A stretch of DNA of 5,213 bases from Betaproteobacteria bacterium (GTDB taxonomy: Bacteria; Pseudomonadota; Gammaproteobacteria; Burkholderiales; SG8-39): contig JAOUFA010000276.1 in assembly GCA_029858545.1 (NCBI GenBank), forward strand, positions 1-5,213. Direction: 5' to 3'. This document shows, piece after piece, positions 1 to 5,213 of the stretch. Position 1 is the stretch's first letter. Every line of letters begins with the position of its first letter. The notes beneath the pieces were generated by a model. It searched no databases. It had not been told where the DNA came from and saw only the letters and a program-made list of their open reading frames with translations. A program made the translations under genes and the position numbers.

Positions 1-710
1 TCGCGGTGGGCGGCACCGCGATCATGAAGGCGCTCGACAAGATCATCGCCAAGGGCAAGAAGATCGCCGCGCATCTGATGGAGGCATCCGAGTCGGACAT
101 CGAGTACGACAAGGGCGTGTTCAAGGTGGCTGGCACCGACAAGAAGAAAACCGTCGGCGAGGTGGCGTTCGCCGCCTACGTGCCGCACAACTATCCGCTC
201 GACAAGCTCGAGCCGGGGTTGAACGAGAACGCCTTCTACGACCCGGCGAACTTCACCTTCCCCGCGGGCAGCTATGTCTGCGAAGTCGAGGTCGATCCCG
301 AGACGGGGAGCACGCAGATCGTCGGTTTCACCGCCGTGGACGACTTCGGCAAGATCATCAACCCGATGATCGTCGACGGACAGGTGCACGGCGGGCTCGC
401 GCAGGGCCTCGGCCAGGCGATGACCGAGGGCTGCCGTTACGACGAGAACGGCCAGCTCGTCACCGCGTCCTTCCTCGACTACACTCTGCCGAGAGCCGAT
501 GACCTGCCCTCGTTCAAGGTCGATACGCGCGAGACCGCGTGCACCCACAACCCGCTCGGGGTGAAGGGCTGCGGCGAGGCGGGCGCGATCGGCTCGCCCC
601 CCGCCTTCATCAACGCCATCACCGATGCGCTCGGGGTGAAGGACATCGCCATGCCTGCGACGCCGCAGGTGGTGTGGAAGACAATACAAGCCAACAGAAA
701 AGCAGCCTGA
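1..710 (+). CDS. coxL: Molybdenum hydroxylase large subunit (CoxL-like), C-terminal part, 5' end outside window
   Basis: This is the last 235 codons (reading from base 3) of the molybdopterin-cytosine-dinucleotide-binding subunit of a xanthine dehydrogenase/CO dehydrogenase family enzyme, which hydroxylates or oxidises its substrate at a Mo centre. Two family signatures are visible. The cofactor-binding stretch GQVHGGLAQGLGQA (378-419) is followed by DYTLPRADDLP. The KGCGEAGAIGSPPAF block contains the conserved Glu (codon 576-578) that acts as the active-site base in this superfamily. The family is usually about 750-800 residues, so more than two thirds is missing. The missing part includes the active-site loop that separates form I CO dehydrogenase (AYxCSFR) from form II (AYRGAGR). 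The family is secure; the substrate is not. The gene ends 10 nt before the medium subunit and was probably transcribed with it. The gene symbol is by homology only. Confidence 0.93.
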   Translation, partial: AVGGTAIMKALDKIIAKGKKIAAHLMEASESDIEYDKGVFKVAGTDKKKTVGEVAFAAYVPHNYPLDKLEPGLNENAFYDPANFTFPAGSYVCEVEVDPETGSTQIVGFTAVDDFGKIINPMIVDGQVHGGLAQGLGQAMTEGCRYDENGQLVTASFLDYTLPRADDLPSFKVDTRETACTHNPLGVKGCGEAGAIGSPPAFINAITDALGVKDIAMPATPQVVWKTIQANRKAA

Positions 711-714
711 GGAG
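710..714 (+). promoter_or_regulatory. Ribosome binding site of the medium subunit gene
   Basis: AGGAG lies 6 nt before the ATG at 721 and starts on the last base of the large-subunit stop codon. This fixes the medium-subunit start and suggests that translation of the two subunits is coupled. Confidence 0.8.
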
Positions 715-720
715 AACACC

Positions 721-1518
721 ATGCATGCATTTAATTACCACCGCCCGTCGTCACTCGCCGACGCCGCGACACTGGCGGGGAAGAGCGCCGACGCGAAGCT
801 GCTCGCCGGCGGACAAAGCCTGGTACAGGCAATGAAGCTGCGCCTCGCCTCCCCGACCGACATCATCGACCTCGGCACGCTGAAGGGACTCGATGCGATC
901 AAGGTTTCGGGGAGCGCAGTCGAGGTCGGCGCGATGGCGCGCCACGCCGAGGTCGCGAATTCGGCGGACGTCAAGAAAGCGATCCCCGCGCTCGCAATGC
1001 TCGCCGGCTCGATCGGCGACCGCCAGGTGCGCAACATGGGCACGCTCGGCGGGTCGCTGGCCAACAGCGACCCGGCGGCCGACTACCCGGCCGCGGTGCT
1101 TGCGCTCGGCGCCACGGTGATCACCAACAAGGGCAAGCACGAGGCCGACAAGTTCTTCAAGGGCCTGTACGAAACCGCGCTCGGCAAGGGCGAAGTGATC
1201 ACCGCCGTGTCCTTCCCCGTGGCAAAACGCGCCGCCTACGTCAAGTTCAAGAACCCCGCCTCGCGCTTCGCGATCGTCGGCGTGTTTGTCGCCGAGACTT
1301 CGAACGGCGTGCGCGTCGCGGTGACCGGTGCCGGTGCCTGCGCGTTCCGTGTGCCGGAAATGGAGAAGGCGCTCGCCGCGAAGTTCGCGCCCGAGTCGGT
1401 GGCGAACGTCAAGGTGAAGGCCGACAATTTGAACAGCGACCTGCATGCGAGCGCGGAATATCGCGCGCATCTGATCACCGTGATGGCGAAGCGCGCGGTG
1501 GAGGCGGCGCTGAAGTAA
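721..1518 (+). CDS. coxM: Molybdenum hydroxylase FAD-binding medium subunit (CoxM-like)
   Basis: This 265-residue flavoprotein subunit passes electrons from the [2Fe-2S] subunit through FAD to the external acceptor. Both FAD-binding signatures of the family are present. AGGQS is at residues 29-33 (AGGHS in the characterised CoxM). TLGGS is at 108-112 (TIGG in CoxM), inside the typical block IGDRQVRNMGTLGGS and followed by SDPAADYP (116-123). The C-terminal third, about 165-264, fits the CO dehydrogenase flavoprotein C-terminal domain and ends with the usual helix YRAHLITVMAKRAVEAAL. The length is slightly under the usual 265-290 residues, with nothing missing. The start is supported by AGGAG 6 nt upstream and by the typical N-terminus MHAFNYHRP. 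A strong terminator 21 nt after the stop makes this the last gene of its transcript. The order large then medium matches SLM-type (form II) clusters. Substrate unknown. Confidence 0.93.
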   Translation: MHAFNYHRPSSLADAATLAGKSADAKLLAGGQSLVQAMKLRLASPTDIIDLGTLKGLDAIKVSGSAVEVGAMARHAEVANSADVKKAIPALAMLAGSIGDRQVRNMGTLGGSLANSDPAADYPAAVLALGATVITNKGKHEADKFFKGLYETALGKGEVITAVSFPVAKRAAYVKFKNPASRFAIVGVFVAETSNGVRVAVTGAGACAFRVPEMEKALAAKFAPESVANVKVKADNLNSDLHASAEYRAHLITVMAKRAVEAALK

Positions 1519-1539
1519 TGCCGGCTATTTCTCCCCGGG

Positions 1540-1565
1540 AAAAAGCCCGCTTCGGCGGGCTTTTT
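1540..1565 (+). terminator. Intrinsic terminator after the medium subunit gene
   Basis: A perfect 6-bp GC stem, GCCCGC (1545-1550) and GCGGGC (1555-1560), is closed by a TTCG loop, giving the very stable C(UUCG)G tetraloop. It is flanked by AAAAA (1540-1544) and TTTTT (1561-1565), which extend the stem to 11 bp and supply the U-tract. The symmetric A/T flanks mean it could also act on the opposite strand, but no convergent gene is seen. It separates the catalytic-subunit transcript from the genes downstream. Confidence 0.93.
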
Positions 1566-1778
1566 CATTATGCGCGGCGGGACGGCACGATCCGGTGCTT
1601 GAAGCTCTCCTTGCTGCCATATACAGTTTCCCCCGCGATGGCAACCTGTGCTGCAGGAGAGAGTCGGTGTCGGACTGTGGCGATCGGGGCATGAAGAATC
1701 CCGGCAGCTCGTCATGTCCGGCCGTCTTCTTGTTTTGGGATAGCAGATCCAACAATGACAGGTAGCTCGGAGGGATCC
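1566..1778. other. Intergenic spacer, leader of the exported-protein gene
   Basis: No convincing gene is seen. Because a terminator precedes it, the promoter of the next gene should lie here. The best sigma70-like candidate is TTGAAG (1599-1604) and TATACA (1620-1625), but the 15-nt spacing is short and each box matches only 4 of 6 consensus bases, so it is weak. A 32-codon reading frame starting with GTG at 1667, with AGGAG at 1655-1659, ends at 1765, 13 nt before the next gene. It could be a leader peptide or chance. Confidence 0.4.
1769..1774 (+). promoter_or_regulatory. Ribosome binding site that decides the start of the exported-protein gene
   Basis: GGAGGG lies 4 nt before the ATG at 1779. 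The in-frame ATG eight codons upstream (1755) has no comparable site and would add polar residues ahead of the signal peptide, so 1779 is preferred. Confidence 0.75.
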
Positions 1779-2663
1779 ATGTCATATTTTCAGGCGAAGA
1801 AGGCTGCGCTGATCGCCGCTGTCCTAGGGGGACTCGCGGTACCGGGCGCCTCGGCGCAGCAGTCCAAGGCCCCTCAATTCACGCTGCTACGGGGCGGCGC
1901 CGCGCCGGTGTGCAAGGCCTACCTGCAGCGCATCAATATTGCAGAGTACACGGTTCCGGCGCCGTGCGAGCGCCCCGAAACTGGCGAGGTGCCGGGACTT
2001 ACCCGACTGAAGCACGTCGAACTGACCGCCGAGGAGTTCAGGCACTTTCACAAGGGCATCGACGGATTTCTTGCCGCGCAGAACCCGAGTTACTGGGACA
2101 ACCTCAACAAGGTCAGGGCGGAACGGGGACTGGCGCCCGCATATCGGGACACGGACGATCCGGGAATCGGACGTCGCGAAATGCCCTACCGCCTGGAACC
2201 GGCGGTCGATATCGACAACGATGGAGTCAAGGACCCGATCCTCATCTGGAAGGGCCACAATAAATGCGGCGGGCTGTATCCGGAACGCACACTCGAGACG
2301 CGCTACGCGCTCGTCCTGAGCGCCGATGGCGCCGGAGTCGACGTGACGCGCACCCGCCGGCTGTTCGCCCATCCCAAGGCGAAAGACGAGATCAAGCAGG
2401 GCCTGCCGGCCTATTTTCAGGGCATCAGCCGCAACGCCTGGGACATCGATGTGCTCGGGCACGCTTTCGGGGTTTTTGAGTACGCCGGGACAACCTACTT
2501 TGACACCTTCCTCGGCGCGCGCGGAGACACGAATGGAAAGAGCCTCCCGGGTGACGGCAACTTCAAGACGCTATCCGTGTTCCTGCATCAAAAGGGAGTG
2601 ACCACAGAGGTCTGCCGCTACCGCTGGAATGATCCAGGCAGTTCGACCAATCGACCGAAGTAA
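1779..2663 (+). CDS. Exported (periplasmic) protein of unknown function
   Basis: I do not recognise this 294-residue protein. Residues 1-26 form a clear Sec signal peptide: basic start MSYFQAKKA, hydrophobic core ALIAAVLGGLAV, and an ASA signal-peptidase site, predicting cleavage before Q27. There is no lipobox cysteine and no later membrane segment, so a soluble periplasmic or secreted protein is likely. The mature part has exactly four cysteines (45, 63, 163, 279), enough for two disulfides. The segment DIDNDGVKD (144-152) resembles a DxDxDG calcium-binding loop, as in EF-hand-like or FG-GAP proteins, followed by the hydrophobic strand PILIW. Aromatic residues are frequent in the second half. 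The gene lies between the terminator of the hydroxylase genes and the CoxD-like gene, with a spacer on each side, so it is probably its own transcription unit. Codon use looks somewhat less G/C-biased than in its neighbours (CTA and ATT codons occur), perhaps reflecting separate ancestry. Nothing links it to molybdenum enzymes. Confidence 0.8.
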   Translation: MSYFQAKKAALIAAVLGGLAVPGASAQQSKAPQFTLLRGGAAPVCKAYLQRINIAEYTVPAPCERPETGEVPGLTRLKHVELTAEEFRHFHKGIDGFLAAQNPSYWDNLNKVRAERGLAPAYRDTDDPGIGRREMPYRLEPAVDIDNDGVKDPILIWKGHNKCGGLYPERTLETRYALVLSADGAGVDVTRTRRLFAHPKAKDEIKQGLPAYFQGISRNAWDIDVLGHAFGVFEYAGTTYFDTFLGARGDTNGKSLPGDGNFKTLSVFLHQKGVTTEVCRYRWNDPGSSTNRPK

Positions 2664-2695
2664 AGGGGACGCGACGCCGTTCTTCACCTGCCCGC

Positions 2696-2726
2696 GGCGC
2701 CAGCCGAGCAGACCCGGCTGCGCGCC
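2696..2726 (+). terminator. GC-rich bulged hairpin, possible weak terminator
   Basis: GGCGCCAGCCG (2696-2706) can pair with CGGCTG-C-GCGCC (2715-2726). This gives an 11-bp stem with a single bulged C at 2721 and an 8-nt loop. It lies 32 nt after the stop of the exported-protein gene. Only TTCT follows rather than a U-run, so efficient intrinsic termination is doubtful. It may instead stabilise the 3' end of the message or be incidental in GC-rich DNA. No sigma70-like promoter is apparent between it and the gene at 2788. Confidence 0.35.
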
Positions 2727-2787
2727 TTCTCCGGTGGCGCAACGCCTGCGGATACCGGAGAATGCGTCTTTTACGAGCCCCCCCGCC

Positions 2788-3699
2788 ATGTCCCACCCCC
2801 TGCCCGAATCAATCGACGCAACCCAGCAACTCCTCGCCTCCTCCGCCTACGTCGCCGACCGCAGTCTCGCCACCGCGCTCTATCTGGCGCTGACGATGAA
2901 GCGCCCGCTGTTCCTCGAAGGCGAGGCCGGGGTCGGCAAGACCGAGATCGCCAAGGTGGTGTCGCAGTCACTCGGCCGGGAACTCATCCGCCTGCAGTGC
3001 TACGAGGGGCTCGACATCGCGCAGGCGGCCTACGAGTGGAACTACTCGCGCCAGATGATCGAGATCCGCATGGCCGAAGCCGAGGGCAGCGCGACGCGCG
3101 AGAACCTCGCGCAGGACATCTTCTCGGAGAAGTTCCTCGTGCGCCGGCCGCTGCTGCGCGCGCTCGAATCGGTCGGTGCGCCGCCCGTGCTGCTGATCGA
3201 CGAACTCGACCGCACCGACGAGCCCTTCGAAGCCTATCTGCTAGAGGTGCTCTCCGACTGGCAGATCACGATCCCCGAGATCGGCACGGTGCGCGCCGCC
3301 GAGCCGCCGATCGTGGTGCTCACCTCGAACCGCACGCGCGAGATCCACGACGCGGTGAAGCGCCGCTGCTTCTACCACTGGGTCGATTACCCCGACGCGA
3401 AACGCGAACTGGAAATCCTGCGCCGCAAGGCACCCGGCGCCGCCGAGACGCTCACCATGGAAGTGGTCGCCTTCGTACAGCGCCTGCGCAGCATCGATCT
3501 GTTCAAGCTGCCCGGGGTCGCCGAGACGATCGACTGGACCAACTGCCTGGTCGCCCTGGACAAGGTAGCGCTCGACCCGGAAACGGTGAACAACACCCTC
3601 GGCGTGCTGCTCAAGTACCAGGACGACATCGAGCGCATCGCGGGCGAGGAAGCCGCGCGCCTCGTCGGCGAGGCGACGAGCGCCGCCTCGGCCGCCTGA
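2788..3699 (+). CDS. coxD: MoxR-family AAA+ ATPase (CoxD-like)
   Basis: This 303-residue ATPase belongs to the MoxR branch of AAA+ chaperones, which work with VWA-domain partners to mature metalloenzymes. In Oligotropha (Afipia) carboxidovorans, CoxD is needed to assemble the sulfurated Mo-Cu site of CO dehydrogenase. All catalytic elements are visible: Walker A GEAGVGKT (45-52), Walker B VLLIDELD (134-141), sensor 1 in LTSNRTRE (178-185, N181), the arginine-finger region AVKRRCFYHW (189-198), and the MoxR sensor-2 segment PGVAETIDW (242-250). The protein should be cytoplasmic, with no signal peptide or membrane segment. The start at 2788 is chosen because MSHPLPESIDATQQLL matches the usual CoxD N-terminus. 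No good Shine-Dalgarno sequence precedes it. The frame is open back to 2629, but that extension would overlap the previous gene and looks unlike protein of this family. The VWA partner starts 2 nt after the stop, so the two are surely co-translated. Confidence 0.92.
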   Translation: MSHPLPESIDATQQLLASSAYVADRSLATALYLALTMKRPLFLEGEAGVGKTEIAKVVSQSLGRELIRLQCYEGLDIAQAAYEWNYSRQMIEIRMAEAEGSATRENLAQDIFSEKFLVRRPLLRALESVGAPPVLLIDELDRTDEPFEAYLLEVLSDWQITIPEIGTVRAAEPPIVVLTSNRTREIHDAVKRRCFYHWVDYPDAKRELEILRRKAPGAAETLTMEVVAFVQRLRSIDLFKLPGVAETIDWTNCLVALDKVALDPETVNNTLGVLLKYQDDIERIAGEEAARLVGEATSAASAA

Positions 3700-3701
3700 A
3701 G

Positions 3702-4928
3702 GTGTTCGCGCAACTCGATCTTTCCGCCCCGCAGGGCCGTCTCGCGGAAAACGTGCTGCACTTCGCGCGCCTGCTGCGCGCGGCGGGGCTGCGCATCGGT
3801 CCCGACCGCGTGATCGACTGCGTGCGCGCACTCGAGATCGCCTGCGCGCCGCCGGCGCTGCCGCGCCGCGACGACTGGTATTGGACCATGTCCTCGGTGC
3901 TGATTTCGCGCGAGGAACAGCGACCGATCTTCGACCAGGCATTCAAGATCTTCTGGCGCGACCCCAAGCTCACCGAGAAGATGATGCAACTGCTCCTGCC
4001 GCAGGTGAAAGGCCGTGCACCCAAGCCCGAGGAGCAGCAAAGCCAGCGGCTGTCGGACGCCCTCTTCCAGCGCCAGCAGGAATTCAAACCGCGCGAGCAG
4101 GAGGAAAAGATCGAGCTCGACGCGCGCCTCACCTTCTCCTCGAGCGAGGTGCTGCAGCGCATGGATTTCGACTCCATGACGGCGAAGGAACTCGAGCAGG
4201 CGCGCCGGATGATCGCCGAGCTGCGCCTGCCGCTGCCCGAGCTGCGCACACGGCGCTACACGCCGCATCCGCGCGGCCGCAAGATCGACCTGCGCGCCAC
4301 GCTGCGCGCGTCGCTGCGCGGCGGCGGCGACGTGATACCGCTCGTGCGCAGCGCGCCGCGCGAGCTCCACCCGCCGCTCGTCGTGCTGTGCGACATCTCG
4401 GGTTCGATGAACTCGTACGCGCGCATGTTCCTGCATTTCCTGCATGCGATCACCAACGACCGCGACCGCGTCTCGGTGTTCCTGTTCGGCACCCGGCTCA
4501 CCAACGTGACGCGCCAGCTGCGCCACCGCGACGTGGACGTGGCGATGGCACGCGTGGCGGATGCGATCAAGGACTGGTCGGGCGGCACGCGCATCGGCTC
4601 CTGCCTGCGCGAGTTCAACTGGCGCTGGGCGCGGCGCGTACTGGGGCAGAACGCCTGCGTGCTGCTCGTCTCCGACGGACTCGATCGCGAGGCGGGCGAG
4701 GGACTGGGCGAGGAGATGATGCGCCTGCACAAGTCCTGCCGTCAGCTGATCTGGTTGAATCCCCTGCTGCGCTATGAGAAGTTCGAAGCGCGCCCCGCGG
4801 GCGTGCGCGCGATGCTGCCGCATGTGGATCTGTTCCTGCCGGTGCATAATCTCAAAAGTCTGGTAGACCTCGGCCTGGCGCTCAGCCAGCCGATCATCCG
4901 AAAACAGGAGCAACACAGATGGAAATGA
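3702..4928 (+). CDS. coxE: VWA-domain protein (CoxE-like)
   Basis: This 408-residue partner of the MoxR ATPase is close to the usual size of CoxE proteins. The N-terminal part (about 1-100) carries the family pattern of helices, with HFARLLRAAGLRIGPDRV (20-37). Next comes a charged, Gln/Glu-rich stretch (about 104-140). The C-terminal von Willebrand A domain (about 222-395) has a complete metal-ion-dependent adhesion site: DISGS (D231, S233, S235), the Thr of GGTRIGS (T296) and the Asp of VSDGLD (D325). MoxR and VWA proteins are thought to act as one chaperone machine on the apo-enzyme in the cytoplasm. The start is GTG at 3702, just after the CoxD stop at 3697-3699. No ATG and no usable Shine-Dalgarno were found nearby, so translation probably depends on coupling to coxD. 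The 3' end overlaps the CoxG-like gene by 10 nt. The family is certain; the exact start is less so. Confidence 0.9.
   Translation: MFAQLDLSAPQGRLAENVLHFARLLRAAGLRIGPDRVIDCVRALEIACAPPALPRRDDWYWTMSSVLISREEQRPIFDQAFKIFWRDPKLTEKMMQLLLPQVKGRAPKPEEQQSQRLSDALFQRQQEFKPREQEEKIELDARLTFSSSEVLQRMDFDSMTAKELEQARRMIAELRLPLPELRTRRYTPHPRGRKIDLRATLRASLRGGGDVIPLVRSAPRELHPPLVVLCDISGSMNSYARMFLHFLHAITNDRDRVSVFLFGTRLTNVTRQLRHRDVDVAMARVADAIKDWSGGTRIGSCLREFNWRWARRVLGQNACVLLVSDGLDREAGEGLGEEMMRLHKSCRQLIWLNPLLRYEKFEARPAGVRAMLPHVDLFLPVHNLKSLVDLGLALSQPIIRKQEQHRWK
4906..4910 (+). promoter_or_regulatory. Ribosome binding site of the CoxG-like gene, inside coxE
   Basis: AGGAG lies 8 nt before the ATG at 4919 and 14 nt before a second in-frame ATG at 4925. 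The spacing favours 4919, which also gives the conserved N-terminus MEMTGEQLIPA. Confidence 0.7.
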
Positions 4929-5213
4929 CAGGCGAGCAGCTGATTCCCGCATCGGTCAAAGCAACGTGGGACGCGCTCAACGATCCCGAGATGCTCAAGG
5001 CCTGCGTGCCCGGCTGCGAGTCGATCGAGCTAATCGGCGAAAACGAATACCAGGTGATGATGACCGCGCGCGTCGGACCGGTGAGCGCGAAGTTCAAGGG
5101 CAAGCTCAAGTTGTCGGACATCGTTCCACCTTCTTCCTATTCTCTCGCCTTCGAAGGCCAGGGCGGCGTGGCGGGTTTCGGCAAGGGCGGCGCACAGGTG
5201 AGCCTCGCGGCCG
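4919..5213 (+). CDS. coxG: CoxG-like SRPBCC-family protein, N-terminal part, 3' end outside window
   Basis: The first 98 residues are present. They carry the hallmarks of the CoxG family (CO dehydrogenase subunit G, SRPBCC/START-like fold): MEMTGEQLIPA at the start, W17 and LNDPEMLKAC (20-29), VPGCESIE (30-37), the VGPVSAKFKGK segment (52-62), and the glycine-rich strand GQGGVAGFGKGGA (80-92). Family members have a hydrophobic ligand cavity, and some carry a C-terminal membrane anchor. In CO oxidisers, CoxG has been linked to membrane recruitment of the enzyme and to transfer of electrons to quinone. Whether this copy has an anchor cannot be seen. The gene overlaps the end of coxE by 10 nt and so belongs to the same message. 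It supports the view that the hydroxylase in this cluster delivers electrons to the respiratory chain. Confidence 0.92.
   Translation, partial: MEMTGEQLIPASVKATWDALNDPEMLKACVPGCESIELIGENEYQVMMTARVGPVSAKFKGKLKLSDIVPPSSYSLAFEGQGGVAGFGKGGAQVSLAA

Noticed and set aside
751..1470. Minus-strand open frame of 239 codons opposite coxM
   Set aside because: It is the mirror frame of a well-supported flavoprotein gene, with biased His/Arg/Gly composition and no family features.
1755..1778. Earlier ATG for the exported protein
   Set aside because: It has no good ribosome site and would put eight polar residues before the signal peptide. GGAGGG before 1779 explains the start better.
1236..1785. Minus-strand open frames across the coxM end, the terminator and the spacer
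   Set aside because: They read through the terminator hairpin and the coxM coding region, and show no domain features.
2629..2787. 53-codon N-terminal extension of CoxD from ATG at 2629
   Set aside because: It would overlap the end of the exported-protein gene and adds a Pro/Arg-rich segment with two Cys unlike CoxD proteins. The usual CoxD N-terminus starts at 2788.
2997..3701. Extension of the coxE frame upstream through coxD
   Set aside because: The 235 upstream codons give an Arg/Ala-rich sequence without VWA-family features and overlap the CoxD coding frame. Recognisable CoxE sequence begins only after 3702.
3881..4777. Second long + strand frame (298 codons) inside coxE
   Set aside because: The out-of-frame translation is Arg/Ala-rich with no motif, while the coxE frame carries a full MIDAS set.
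3387..4952. Long open frame on the minus strand (521 codons) opposite coxD and coxE
   Set aside because: It runs antisense to two genes with complete, recognisable motifs, and its protein is low-complexity, rich in Arg, Ala, His and Gln. It reflects third-position G/C bias rather than a gene.

Overview
The window is a stretch of high-GC chromosome-like DNA from a proteobacterium. The strong G/C preference at third codon positions and the protein sequences suggest Betaproteobacteria (Burkholderiales or Rhodocyclales type), but that placement is inference. All convincing genes lie on the + strand. Most belong to a cox-type cluster for an aerobic molybdenum hydroxylase of the xanthine dehydrogenase / carbon monoxide dehydrogenase family.

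Layout: (1) 1-710 is the C-terminal end of the molybdopterin-binding large subunit (CoxL-like), cut by the window start. (2) 721-1518 is the FAD-binding medium subunit (CoxM-like). A textbook intrinsic terminator with a UUCG loop follows at 1540-1565. (3) 1566-1778 is a spacer with no established gene. (4) 1779-2663 encodes an unrecognised exported protein with a Sec signal peptide, four cysteines and one DxDxDG-type loop. (5) 2664-2787 is a short spacer with a GC-rich bulged hairpin. (6) 2788-3699 (MoxR-type AAA+ ATPase, CoxD-like), 3702-4928 (VWA-domain protein, CoxE-like) and 4919-5213 (CoxG-like SRPBCC protein, cut by the window end) form a tightly packed accessory operon.

How the genes work together: L and M are two of the three subunits of the hydroxylase. 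The [2Fe-2S] subunit is not in the window and would be expected upstream. CoxD and CoxE are the AAA+/VWA pair that matures the active site in well-studied CO dehydrogenase systems. CoxG belongs to the family linked to membrane recruitment and electron transfer of the enzyme. The order L then M is the one described for form II (SLM) clusters rather than form I (MSL) clusters. The substrate therefore need not be CO, and the active-site loop that would decide this lies outside the window.

The most unusual element is the secreted-protein gene between the catalytic and accessory genes. It has no visible link to molybdenum hydroxylases and is bounded by a strong terminator on one side and a possible weak one on the other. 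I found no tRNA, rRNA, CRISPR array or transposase gene.
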